From Nonlabens agnitus (GTDB taxonomy: Bacteria > Bacteroidota > Bacteroidia > Flavobacteriales > Flavobacteriaceae), in the NCBI RefSeq assembly GCF_002994045.1, contig NZ_MQUC01000003.1, positions 2,642,501-2,706,500 on the forward strand: a DNA stretch of 64,000 nucleotides. Direction: 5' to 3'. This document shows, one piece after another, positions 44,169-53,090 of this stretch (position 1 is its first letter; each line of letters starts with the position of its first letter). The notes beneath the pieces were generated by a model. The model was not told the origin of the DNA. It saw nothing but the letters and a program-made list of their open reading frames with translations, and did not search any database. The translations under genes and the position numbers were made by a program.

Positions 44169-45197
44169 ATGATCCTAGAACAAAAAATATACTTCTGGCT
44201 ACTCCTCGCGATTCCCGTGATTGTGCTGTTATTCTTGGGACTTTCGTTCTGGAAGGTGCGTGCGCAGCGCAAGTTTGCAGAAAAGGCGATGTTGGATCAT
44301 TTGATTCCAGATCGATCTTGGTTCAAGCCTATTTTGAAATTGGTGACCGTTTGTGTGGCGATTTTGTTCATCACGATCGCGCTGGTTAATCCTAAGGCAG
44401 GAACCAAACTGGAAACCGTCGATCGTGAAGGTGTGGACATCGTTTTTGCCGTGGACGTTTCTAAGTCTATGTTGGCCGAAGACATTGCGCCCAATAGGTT
44501 GCAAAAATCCCAGCAACTCGTCACCCAGATTTTAAATAGCCTGGCGAGTGATAGAATTGGTTTGATCGCTTATGCCGGTAGTGCCGTACCGCAACTGCCC
44601 ATCACGACCGATTACGGAAGTGCCAAAATGTTCCTACAAGCACTCAACACAGACCTCATTTCCAGTCAAGGAACCGCCATAGCAGAGGCAATCCAGCTGG
44701 CCGAAAGCTACTACGGCGATAACAGTGAAGCCGCCAAAGTTCTCGTTATCATCAGCGATGGTGAGGACCATGAAGGCGAGGCGATAAGCATGGCCGAGGA
44801 TGCTGCAGACAACGGCGTGCGCATCATCACCATAGGCGTTGGTACAGAAAAAGGAGGCACCATTCCCATCAAGCGCAACGGCGTCACGCAGTCCTTCAAA
44901 AAGGACAACGATGGCAACACCGTCATCACAAAACTCAATACTGAAACTTTGTCAGAAATCGCAGACGCCGGCAATGGCGTTTACATCGATGGTACGATTA
45001 CTGCAGATGCTATCGAGGCGTTGCAGGACGAGCTTTCTGGTATTGATAAGGTGGCCTTTGAGTCCCAACAATATGCAGATTTTGCCTCGCAATTCCAGTG
45101 GTTTTTAGGCATCGGTTTGTTCTTTTTGGTGCTGGAGATGATCTACACCAACCGCAAAACGGGCTGGATCAAAAAACTGAATTTATTCAATGAATAA
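44169..45197 (+). CDS. batB: BatB: membrane VWA-domain protein
   Basis: 342 residues, layout like batA: a first membrane helix (FWLLLAIPVIVLLFLGLSFW), a second (~57-75), the VWA domain with MIDAS FAVDVSKSMLAEDI and VLVIISDGEDHEGE, and a C-terminal helix (FQWFLGIGLFFLVLEMIYTN). It overlaps batC by 8 nt. Preceded by non-coding repetitive DNA. Confidence 0.9.
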   Translation: MILEQKIYFWLLLAIPVIVLLFLGLSFWKVRAQRKFAEKAMLDHLIPDRSWFKPILKLVTVCVAILFITIALVNPKAGTKLETVDREGVDIVFAVDVSKSMLAEDIAPNRLQKSQQLVTQILNSLASDRIGLIAYAGSAVPQLPITTDYGSAKMFLQALNTDLISSQGTAIAEAIQLAESYYGDNSEAAKVLVIISDGEDHEGEAISMAEDAADNGVRIITIGVGTEKGGTIPIKRNGVTQSFKKDNDGNTVITKLNTETLSEIADAGNGVYIDGTITADAIEALQDELSGIDKVAFESQQYADFASQFQWFLGIGLFFLVLEMIYTNRKTGWIKKLNLFNE

Positions 45198-46035
45198 CGT
45201 GAAACAATATATTGGCTTTTTAGGGATGTTTTTGATGTGTTTCGCTTTCGCGAAAGCGCAATCACAACAACCTGATAACACAGCTTATGAATCTGCGATG
45301 GCACAAGGCGTGGACTATGCCGCAGACAATAATTTCCCAAAAGCAGAAGCATCCTACCGCAAGGCCAAAGCATTGCAACCGGAAAGTACTGAGGCTTCCT
45401 ATAATCTGGGCAACCTTTACTATAAAAACAAAAAAGGCTACAACGCCGCAGAGAATTATACCACAGCGGCAACAACGGCCAAAACCAAGGCCGAAAAACA
45501 CAAGGCGTTTCATAATCTGGGCAACACTTTTATGGAGAACAAACGCTTCTCTGAAGCGGTAGAAGCCTATAAAAACGCTTTAAGAAACGACCCAACAGAC
45601 GATGAGACCCGCTACAATCTAGCACTTGCCAAACAGGAAGAAGAAAAGCAAGGTGGCGGCGGTGGCGGCGATGATCAGGACAAGAAAGACAAGGGAGATA
45701 ACGAGGACCAGAACGACAACAAGGATGGCGATCAAGACGATAAGTCTGGTGGCGACAATGAAGGAGATAAAGAAAAAGAAGGCGACAAGGATAAAGGCGA
45801 TCAAGGAGAAGGTAAGGACGACCCCAAAGGTGAGAACCAAGAAGGAAAAGACGGTGATGGCAAGCCTAAGGAGCAAGAAGGCAAACAGCCGCAACAACGT
45901 GTGGAAGGTCAAATGACGCCACAGCAAATACGCCAGATTCTGGAAGCCATGAATAATGAAGAGCAGAAGATTCAGGATAAGATCAATGCTCAAAAAGTAA
46001 AGGGAACCAAGAAGAAAACAGAGAAGGACTGGTAA
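45190..46035 (+). CDS. batC: BatC: TPR protein with charged low-complexity tail
   Basis: 281 residues. The signal peptide ends in CFAFAKA before QSQ; the palindrome copy there encodes the AFAKA that forms the AxA cleavage site. TPR repeats cover ~30-150 (ASYNLGNLYYKNKKGYNAAENY, KAFHNLGNTFMENKRFSEAVEAYKNALRNDP). From ~155 to ~240 comes a highly charged Gly/Asp/Lys/Glu tract, then a helical end (MTPQQIRQILEAMNNEEQK). Periplasmic. It is directly followed by batD with no gap. Confidence 0.9.
   Translation: MNNVKQYIGFLGMFLMCFAFAKAQSQQPDNTAYESAMAQGVDYAADNNFPKAEASYRKAKALQPESTEASYNLGNLYYKNKKGYNAAENYTTAATTAKTKAEKHKAFHNLGNTFMENKRFSEAVEAYKNALRNDPTDDETRYNLALAKQEEEKQGGGGGGDDQDKKDKGDNEDQNDNKDGDQDDKSGGDNEGDKEKEGDKDKGDQGEGKDDPKGENQEGKDGDGKPKEQEGKQPQQRVEGQMTPQQIRQILEAMNNEEQKIQDKINAQKVKGTKKKTEKDW
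45241..45260. repeat. palindrome copy (19/20) inside the batC signal peptide
   Basis: One base differs (A to C at position 19). Phase GCT-TTC-GCG-AAA-GCG gives AFAKA, which is the signal-peptidase site. Confidence 0.9.
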
Positions 46036-47784
46036 ATGAAAAGACTAGCATTTCTATTATTATGGTTGATAGCAACTACGGTGCAAGCGCAAGTTTCCTT
46101 TACGGGAACGGCGACTAGAGATGCTATTGCGTTAAATGAAAGGTTGCGAGTTGAATTTAAAATGAACGTGGATGGCGACAGTTTCTCGCCACCCAACTTT
46201 GCTGGATTTAGAGTGGCCAGTGGTCCTATTCAGGGAATTTCTCAAAGCTACGTCAACGGGAAAGGAACCTTTACAAAATCCTACACCTATATCCTCGCAC
46301 CAGAAAGTACAGGCACCAAAACCATAGGTGCAGCTACCATGAATTACAAAGGTGAGGAATTTTCTACCGCACCGTTCACCGTGAGCGTTACCAAGGCTAT
46401 TGAAGAACCCAGAGAAACTACGGGAAATGAGCCTGTTCGTGAAATAGCAGAACAAAACATTCATTTGGTAGCTGAGGTTTCCAACGCATCACCTTACTTG
46501 AACGAAGCCATTAGAGTGGTCTATAAACTCTACGTGTCCAACAATTCTGGAATCAACGGCTGGACAGAAACCGACAGTCCCAAGTATGCTGATTTCTGGT
46601 CACAGAATATAGATAAGCGCGACCAGCAGGTGCGTACCGGCACGTATCAAGGCCAGGAATATAGATATTTGGTCTTGAGGGAAGCCATTTTATATCCGCA
46701 GAAAACGGGACGATTGACCATCGAGCCGCTGGTGTTGGATGTCAATGTTCAGGTGCCATCGGGTAGGCGAGATTTCTTTGGAAGGTCCTTCATGACGACC
46801 GAGAAGTTGCGTGTGACTGCTGGAGCACGCGCCATTAATGTCAAAGGCTTACCACAAGAAGGGCGACCTGCGAGTTTTACAGGTGCAGTTGGGCAATTTG
46901 ATTTTGGAGTGAATTTGACACGTGCACAGTTGGAATCTGGTGAAAGCCTTGTGGCCAGTGTTGAGGTCAAAGGCACTGGTAATTTGCAACTCATGCAATT
47001 GCCTAAACTGGACGTTCCCGCACAACTGGAAGTCTATGAACCAGAACGTGTTGATAAAACCCAAACCACATACAGTGGCGTGCGCGGCAGCATCGCAGAT
47101 AATTATACGATCGTGCCACAATCTGGAGGTACGTTCACCTTGCCAGATGTTGAGTTCAGCTACTTTGATCCAGCGGCCGGCAGGTACAAAACCATCAATA
47201 GCGGTGAGAACCGTATTGAGGTAAGCGGTCCAGCGGTGACTGCAAATAGTTCTGGTGGGACTAACGTTTTAAGTGCTGGCGATACCTTTGCTTTTATCAA
47301 AACAAATACGGAACTGGAATCGATTGAGCAGGAACGCTTTTTCGGCACAACGGTATATTGGGCGGTTTTGGGCGGTCTGTTTTTGCTTATTCCGGTAGTG
47401 TTACTGTTTAAGAAACGACGTGAGGTATTGGAATCTGACGTACAGGGAAGAAAGGTCAAAACGGCCAATAAGCTGAGCAAGAAATACCTGTCTGAGGCTC
47501 GTAGAAATATAGGAAATGCAGAGCTGTTCTATGAAAGTCTGGAACGCGCACTACACAACTTCCTGAAGTCAAAACTCAAGATCACCACTGCCGAAATGAC
47601 TAAGCAGCGCGTGGATGAATTGCTGCAACAACGACGTGTACAGGACGACGTTCGTGTAGAGTTTATCTCGTTGCTTTCTGCCGCAGAAATGGCACGATAT
47701 GCGCCGTCAACCGCAACAGGAATGCAGCAGGATTATGACAAGGCGAGCAAGGTGATCAATCAATTGGACAAACAAATAAATTAG
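46036..47784 (+). CDS. batD: BatD: BatD-family membrane protein
   Basis: 582 residues. Signal peptide MKRLAFLLLWLIATTVQA before QVSF, a long periplasmic beta-domain region (~20-430) with the BatD hallmark FVNGKGTFTKSYTYILAPESTGTKTIGAATM-like segment, one transmembrane helix (~433-455, VYWAVLGGLFLLIPVVLLF), then a cytoplasmic helical tail. It starts at the base after batC's stop. Probably interacts with the TPR proteins BatC and BatE and the VWA proteins. Confidence 0.9.
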   Translation: MKRLAFLLLWLIATTVQAQVSFTGTATRDAIALNERLRVEFKMNVDGDSFSPPNFAGFRVASGPIQGISQSYVNGKGTFTKSYTYILAPESTGTKTIGAATMNYKGEEFSTAPFTVSVTKAIEEPRETTGNEPVREIAEQNIHLVAEVSNASPYLNEAIRVVYKLYVSNNSGINGWTETDSPKYADFWSQNIDKRDQQVRTGTYQGQEYRYLVLREAILYPQKTGRLTIEPLVLDVNVQVPSGRRDFFGRSFMTTEKLRVTAGARAINVKGLPQEGRPASFTGAVGQFDFGVNLTRAQLESGESLVASVEVKGTGNLQLMQLPKLDVPAQLEVYEPERVDKTQTTYSGVRGSIADNYTIVPQSGGTFTLPDVEFSYFDPAAGRYKTINSGENRIEVSGPAVTANSSGGTNVLSAGDTFAFIKTNTELESIEQERFFGTTVYWAVLGGLFLLIPVVLLFKKRREVLESDVQGRKVKTANKLSKKYLSEARRNIGNAELFYESLERALHNFLKSKLKITTAEMTKQRVDELLQQRRVQDDVRVEFISLLSAAEMARYAPSTATGMQQDYDKASKVINQLDKQIN

Positions 47785-47788
47785 GGCG

Positions 47789-48556
47789 ATGAGATTCTGG
47801 ATGTACATATTTTTTGTGGGTTTGATGCAGGTGACCATGGCACAGAACAGCAATGGTGTTGATGGTGATTCCGCTTTCGCGAAAGCGAACTCATCCTACA
47901 CTGCAGAAAACTATCAAGAAGCCATCGATGCCTATGAATCCATACTGCAATCCGGCCAGCACAGCGCAGAGGTGTATTTCAACCTTGGTAATTCCTATTA
48001 CAAGCTTAATCAGGTAGGTCCTGCGATCTACAATTATGAAAAGGCGTTGCAAATGGAGCCGTCCAACAAGGATTTCAAAAATAACTTGAAATTTGCCGAG
48101 CAATTGCGAGTGGATGCGGTGGAAGATGCAGCAAAGAACCCAGTACAGGAATTTCTCAATAATCTTGCGGGATCATTATCGGTCGACAACTGGGCTTATG
48201 TAAGCATCATGCTCGCATTAGTAACGATTTTGATGTTTCTACTTTATCATTATGCGATGACTACGGGCAAGAAACGTTTGTTTTTTACATTAGCCTTGAT
48301 AGGTTTAATCCTGATGACGCTGTCGATTGTAGCGGCTAATTATTCCCAGAATTTGATGGAAGATAATGAGCAAGCTATCATCTATTCTCAAGAAACCATC
48401 ACTAGAACAGAGCCCAAGGACAGCGGAACGGCGAGTTTTACCATTCATGAAGGCACTAAGGTAACGGTGCTGGAAGAATATGAAGGTTGGACTCACATCG
48501 AGGTGGCCAATGGATCTAGAGCCTGGCTACCGTCTGCAGACTTAAAAAAGTTATAG
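47789..48556 (+). CDS. batE: BatE: TPR and SH3-domain membrane protein
   Basis: 255 residues. A signal peptide ends near MAQ; TPR repeats at ~30-105 (AEVYFNLGNSYYKLNQVGPAIYNYEKALQMEP); two membrane helices (~132-153 and ~160-180); and a C-terminal SH3-like domain (SFTIHEGTKVTVLEEYEGWTHIEVANGSRAWLP). The palindrome copy just after the signal peptide encodes AFAKA (DSAFAKANSSY), the first helix of the mature protein. Last bat gene. Confidence 0.9.
   Translation: MRFWMYIFFVGLMQVTMAQNSNGVDGDSAFAKANSSYTAENYQEAIDAYESILQSGQHSAEVYFNLGNSYYKLNQVGPAIYNYEKALQMEPSNKDFKNNLKFAEQLRVDAVEDAAKNPVQEFLNNLAGSLSVDNWAYVSIMLALVTILMFLLYHYAMTTGKKRLFFTLALIGLILMTLSIVAANYSQNLMEDNEQAIIYSQETITRTEPKDSGTASFTIHEGTKVTVLEEYEGWTHIEVANGSRAWLPSADLKKL
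47870..47889. repeat. palindrome copy (19/20) inside batE
   Basis: One change at position 2. Phase gives AFAKA at the start of the mature BatE TPR domain. Confidence 0.9.
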
Positions 48557-48602
48557 TCACTTCTAAAGTTTTTCTTCTTTTCTTAACCGATCTTTAAGAA
48601 TT

Positions 48603-48643
48603 CCTAAAAAATTTTAGGATATTGCCTAATAGTATTACTATTA
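48603..48643. promoter_or_regulatory. two inverted repeats between batE and the first sulP gene
   Basis: CCTAAAA-AA-TTTTAGG (48603-48618) and TAATAGTA-T-TACTATTA (48627-48643) lie side by side in an AT-rich 105-bp gap. Either could be an operator of the transporter gene or part of a weak terminator for the bat operon. Confidence 0.35.
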
Positions 48644-48661
48644 TTTCTTAAAGCTTCCTCT

Positions 48662-50260
48662 ATGTTTAAACATCTTGCCAAGGATATTCCTGCCAGTATC
48701 GTCGTTTTCTTTGTGGCATTGCCGCTTTGTTTAGGTATTGCAGTTGCGAGTGACGCGCCTCCATTTGCTGGATTGATTGCAGGTATCATAGGTGGTATTG
48801 TAGTTGGAGCTATTAGCGGCTCGCAAGTAGGTGTGAGTGGACCAGCTGCCGGTCTTGCTGCCATTGTTTTGGCTGCCATTGCCTCTTTGGGCTATGAGAA
48901 GTTCCTGGTTGCCGTGGTATTGGGTGGCGTGATTCAGATTGTTTTTGGTATCGCGCGCGCTGGTGTTATTGGGTATTATTTTCCGTCTTCAGTGATCAAG
49001 GGAATGCTTACGGGAATAGGTATCATCATTATCCTGAAGCAGATTCCGCACTTTTTTGGAGTTGATAAGGATCCAGAAGGCGATTTTAGATTCAATCAGC
49101 CTGATGGTGAGAATACGTTTACTGAAATTTTCAATATAACCGACAGCATAGGTTGGGGAAGCACCTTGATAGCGGTGATTGCATTGTTGACTCTGATCCT
49201 ATGGTCTAATGTTTTGTCTAAAAAAGGTAAATTTTTCACCTTGATTCAAGGACCACTGGTAGCGGTGGTTTTAGGAATCATTTTCTACGCCTTGACTACT
49301 GGCAAATCATTAGAGATATCTAGTTTACACTTAGTAAATGTTCCTATTCCTGATGGTATTAACTCTTTTATAGGTCAATTTACCTTTCCGGATTTTAGTG
49401 TGATAGGCATGCCAGAAGTCTGGATCACTGGTTTTACCATTGCGCTCGTAGCCAGTTTGGAAACCTTACTTTGTGTCGAAGCTACCGACAAGCTGGATCC
49501 AGAAAAGCGCATCACACCTACAAATCGCGAATTGTACGCGCAGGGTACTGGAAACATTCTATCTGGATTGATAGGAGGTATTCCCATTACTCAGGTAATT
49601 GTGAGAAGTAGTGCCAATATACAATCTGGCGGAAAGACCAAAATGAGTGCGATTATTCATGGTTTTCTTTTATTGATATGTGTAGTACTCATTCCTGTGG
49701 TGTTGAATATGATACCACTATCGGTTCTTGCCGCGATTTTATTTATTGTGGGTTATAAACTCGCAAAGCCATCCACCTTCAAGGCTATGTGGGATGCTGG
49801 TTTAAAACAATTCGTACCCTTTATAGTTACAGTAATTATTATTGTATTCAAGGATTTGCTTTGGGGAATAGGCGTTGGATTGGCTCTGGGAATTGTAATG
49901 ACCTTATATCAAAGTTATAAGAACAGTCACTTCCTGCATAAAGAAGATCCTGATCAAGGCGGTCCCAGATTAAAAATGACGCTAGCAGAAGAGGTGACTT
50001 TCTTCAATAAAGCTGCTATTAAGAGAGAGCTTGAAGAACTTCCAGAAGGAACACAGTTAGAACTTAATATCACAAAGACCACGTACATGGACTACGATAT
50101 TATTGAAATATTACAGGACTTTAAGCAAAAAGCCATAAATCGTAATATTAATATTACTCTTGTCTCTGAACGCGGTACTTTAAAAGATCCTGAAAATTAC
50201 TTTCAGTTCTTTGAGCAGGAGAAACTGCATCTTTCTGATAATCAAAGGAACATATCTTAA
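48662..50260 (+). CDS. SulP family anion transporter
   Basis: 532 residues. About 10-12 membrane helices typical of SulP/SLC26 (LPLCLGIAVASDAPPFAGLIAGIIGGIVVGAISGSQVGVSGPAAGLAAI), the VASLETLLCVEATDKLDPEKRITPTNREL block with the conserved Asn-rich loop, and a short C-terminal STAS-like domain (~445-520). Substrates in the family include sulfate, bicarbonate and carboxylates; the type with this N-terminus is often bicarbonate-related, but this is inference. The following gene is a second SulP. Confidence 0.88.
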   Translation: MFKHLAKDIPASIVVFFVALPLCLGIAVASDAPPFAGLIAGIIGGIVVGAISGSQVGVSGPAAGLAAIVLAAIASLGYEKFLVAVVLGGVIQIVFGIARAGVIGYYFPSSVIKGMLTGIGIIIILKQIPHFFGVDKDPEGDFRFNQPDGENTFTEIFNITDSIGWGSTLIAVIALLTLILWSNVLSKKGKFFTLIQGPLVAVVLGIIFYALTTGKSLEISSLHLVNVPIPDGINSFIGQFTFPDFSVIGMPEVWITGFTIALVASLETLLCVEATDKLDPEKRITPTNRELYAQGTGNILSGLIGGIPITQVIVRSSANIQSGGKTKMSAIIHGFLLLICVVLIPVVLNMIPLSVLAAILFIVGYKLAKPSTFKAMWDAGLKQFVPFIVTVIIIVFKDLLWGIGVGLALGIVMTLYQSYKNSHFLHKEDPDQGGPRLKMTLAEEVTFFNKAAIKRELEELPEGTQLELNITKTTYMDYDIIEILQDFKQKAINRNINITLVSERGTLKDPENYFQFFEQEKLHLSDNQRNIS

Positions 50261-50299
50261 TTCTATTTTACACAAACCTGTTTTAAATCTTCTTAATTC

Positions 50300-52153
50300 A
50301 TGAAGCTATTTAGTCACATTAAAGGAGATCTTTTTGGAGGTCTTACCGCAGGTATTGTCGCATTACCGCTGGCGCTTGCCTTTGGGGTTCAATCTGGATT
50401 GGGAGCTGTTGCAGGACTATACGGCGCTATATTCATTGGATTCTTCGCATCATTATTTGGTGGCACGAACACGCAGATTTCTGGGCCTACAGCGCCCATG
50501 ACTGCCGTAAGTATGGTGGTTATTGCGGGAATACTACAATTGAACGAAGGCAGTATTGAGAATGCCTTACCAGCAATACTTGCCGTCTTTCTTATGGCAG
50601 GAATTTTCCAGGTAAGTTTGGGAGCGCTCAAGTTGGGTAAATACATCAAATACATTCCATATCCAGTGGTTTCTGGATTTATGACAGGAATAGGTGTGAT
50701 CATCTTGATTACCCAAATTCTGCCAGCCATAGGTTATAATGCAGGAGCAGATGAAGCATACGTGAGAACCTTTGAGCCTGTCGCTCAAGAATCCATTCTC
50801 AATGGTATTCTAGCAGATGAGGTCGATGAGGACGTACTCGTCATCGATGACTTTCAATCGGCAATTGCACGTGCCCAAAATATCACCGATGAGGAAATAG
50901 CTGCCGAAGCCAAATCCATGGCCCAAAGCTCCAGTAAAGGCGTTATAGGTACTATTAAAACCTTACCGCGAGCGATACAAAATATCAACTGGACAGAGTT
51001 AATCACTGCGCTCGTTACCATCGTGATCATTTTTGGATTCAAGAAAATCACTACCGCCATTCCGTCTACTTTAATAGCCTTGTTGGGTGTTTCTGGAGCC
51101 GTGTACTTTTTAAATGTGGACGCGATGAAATTGGGTGAGATTCCGTCAGGTTTTCCCATGCCCAATTTTGAGATCATCACGGGTTTTAGTTTTGCAGAGG
51201 TTTCACCCTATATTCTCACCGCACTAACGCTTTCCCTATTGGGCGCCATAGATTCTTTGCTTACCAGCGTTGTTGCAGACAACATGACCAAAACCCAACA
51301 CAACCCCAATCAGGAATTGATAGGTCAAGGAATAGGGAACAGTATCGCATCGCTTTTTGGAGGTATTCCAGGCGCTGGTGCCACGATTAGGACCGTAGTC
51401 AATATCAATTCTGGTGGTAAGACCAAACTATCGGGAATGATCGCCGCCGTTTTATTGCTCATTATTGTGGTCGCTTTAGGCAGTTTTGCCAGTGAGATTC
51501 CCAATGCAGTTCTAGCAGGAATATTGATTACCGTTGGTATAGGCGTGATGGATTACAAAGGTTTGAAAGCGTTGAGATCCATCCCTAAAAGCGACGTCAT
51601 CATCATGTTTATCGTGCTTATTTTGACCGTTACTTGGGATCTGGTTTATGCCGTTGGAATAGGACTGGTCATTGCCAGTTTAATTTTCATGAAAAAAATG
51701 GGAGACGCAAATGCTGCAAAAAGTAAAATAAAAACGCTTTCGCGAAAGGATGAATACACTAACGAGGATTACTCCTTAGTACCATTGGACCTACGCGAAG
51801 AGGTGTTTATCAAAGAGCTGGATGGGCCATTATTTTTTGGATCTACCAAAGACTTTCAGGCCATGTCACAAATCATTCCGCCCAAAGCCACGCACGTGAT
51901 CATAAGGATGGAGAAAGTACCTTTCATGGATCAATCAGGATTGTTTGCGTTTGAAGATGTCTCACAGGCATTGATCAAGCAAGGTGTTACGCCTTTACTT
52001 GCTGGTTTGAAGGAACAACCACGCTACCGACTGGAGGCTATTGACATCATACCAGATTTGATTAGCAATGATCATGTATTTGACACCTATGAAGAATGTG
52101 TAGGTTGGGTGTCGCAAAACGTTGCAGATACGGTTGGACCTGATGAGGTTTGA
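50300..52153 (+). CDS. SulP family anion transporter with STAS domain
   Basis: 617 residues. N-terminal LTAGIVALPLALAFGVQSGLGAVAGLYGAIFIGFFASLFGGTNTQISGPTAPMTAV, the LSLLGAIDSLLTSVVADNMTKTQHNPNQELIGQG block, and a complete C-terminal STAS domain (~505-615, VFIKELDGPLFFGSTKDF and RMEKVPFMDQSGLFAFEDV). It has a larger loop (~150-215) than the first SulP. Starts 39 bp after it, so they are likely one unit. A palindrome remnant encodes TLSRKDE in the segment before the STAS domain. Confidence 0.9.
   Translation: MKLFSHIKGDLFGGLTAGIVALPLALAFGVQSGLGAVAGLYGAIFIGFFASLFGGTNTQISGPTAPMTAVSMVVIAGILQLNEGSIENALPAILAVFLMAGIFQVSLGALKLGKYIKYIPYPVVSGFMTGIGVIILITQILPAIGYNAGADEAYVRTFEPVAQESILNGILADEVDEDVLVIDDFQSAIARAQNITDEEIAAEAKSMAQSSSKGVIGTIKTLPRAIQNINWTELITALVTIVIIFGFKKITTAIPSTLIALLGVSGAVYFLNVDAMKLGEIPSGFPMPNFEIITGFSFAEVSPYILTALTLSLLGAIDSLLTSVVADNMTKTQHNPNQELIGQGIGNSIASLFGGIPGAGATIRTVVNINSGGKTKLSGMIAAVLLLIIVVALGSFASEIPNAVLAGILITVGIGVMDYKGLKALRSIPKSDVIIMFIVLILTVTWDLVYAVGIGLVIASLIFMKKMGDANAAKSKIKTLSRKDEYTNEDYSLVPLDLREEVFIKELDGPLFFGSTKDFQAMSQIIPPKATHVIIRMEKVPFMDQSGLFAFEDVSQALIKQGVTPLLAGLKEQPRYRLEAIDIIPDLISNDHVFDTYEECVGWVSQNVADTVGPDEV
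51735..51748. repeat. partial palindrome copy (14 bp) inside the second SulP gene
   Basis: CGCTTTCGCGAAAG remains; the right end has mutated so the last codon is Asp rather than Arg (LSRKD). Confidence 0.7.
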
Positions 52154-52209
52154 TTAAAATTCTTGGATGTATTTGAATAATGTTTAATCGCATTATTGCA
52201 AATCAGACG

Positions 52210-52247
52210 TATCATAAGGTGCGGCATTAATTCTGCACCTTATGATA
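52210..52247. terminator. long hairpin between convergent sulP and cvpA genes
   Basis: TATCATAAGGTGC and GCACCTTATGATA are perfect 13-bp arms with a 12-nt loop, without a T-run on either side. It marks the junction of two convergent units and probably stabilises 3' ends or ends transcription with help from other factors. Confidence 0.6.
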
Positions 52248-52276
52248 GAATGCGATTCTTTGAGGAATGGGAATAA

Positions 52277-52843
52277 TTAATAAATTGTATCAGGCTGCAC
52301 GGTATCTCGTTGAGTGCGCCATTCCTTTTCTTCACCGCGTATCTTACGATCCAGTTCGTCAGCTTGTTCTAGAATTTTAGGAAGTAAATACGGCGCCACT
52401 GGTTCAACATAAGGATATACTAGGCTTTCTTCCTTGACCTCGCGGTCGATGATTTGGATCTCACCGGCAGCGCTGTTGACAAACATCAAAATCACGCTGG
52501 CGATAAAGGCTAGTTTTACCAGCCCAAATGCGCCACCAGCAATCTTATTCAGAAAGCTGAGCTGGACGGTTTTGACCAGCTTGGTCACCAGCTTACCAAC
52601 ATAGGTCACAACCAGAATGATCACCACAAACGTGATGATAAAACTCACGATGGTGATGGTAGAATCATCCCATTCCGTATGGGACATGAGCCAGTCGCCT
52701 GCATAATTAGAAAAGTGAATGGACCCGTAAATGGCTGCTACAAGAGCGACCAGCGAGGTCAATTCTACAAAAAAGCCGTTGAGGTATCCTTTCCAGAATC
52801 CAACCAATAGAAATATCAATAATGCAATGTCTAACCAATTCAT
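52277..52843 (-). CDS. cvpA: CvpA family membrane protein
   Basis: 188 residues from ATG 52843 (MNWLDIALLIFLLVGFWKGYLNGF); the upstream in-frame start adds ten unusual residues. Four membrane helices in the N-terminal ~150 residues (second at SLVALVAAIYGSIHFS, third at IVSFIITFVVIILVVTYVGKLVTKLV, fourth at GLVKLAFIASVILMFV) and a charged C-terminal tail. CvpA is linked to colicin V production and envelope homeostasis in Escherichia coli. Confidence 0.85.
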   Translation of the reverse strand: MNWLDIALLIFLLVGFWKGYLNGFFVELTSLVALVAAIYGSIHFSNYAGDWLMSHTEWDDSTITIVSFIITFVVIILVVTYVGKLVTKLVKTVQLSFLNKIAGGAFGLVKLAFIASVILMFVNSAAGEIQIIDREVKEESLVYPYVEPVAPYLLPKILEQADELDRKIRGEEKEWRTQRDTVQPDTIY

Positions 52844-53090
52844 ATTGCTAAGATAATAAAAGGCATGAGGCAATAGGTACTAGGTATGCGGTAACACATT
52901 TATTGTAAAGCTTGATCGTAGGTATGAAGAATAGAGGAATAGAAGATAAGCGGATTAGATTTATCGTTAAGTATATAATTGTTTTTTATTCAAAATACTT
53001 TACCGCTAATTTTGCTCAGACAAGCTGAAAGTGACCATAGCGTTTGCAGAATATTACCTATTTCAAGTGTTGTAGAATGCGACAGGAATA

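Noticed and set aside
45619..45993. A hydrophobic antisense frame within batC
   Set aside because: It is the complement of the Lys/Asp/Glu-rich low-complexity tract, which reads as Leu/Val/Ile-rich on the other strand.
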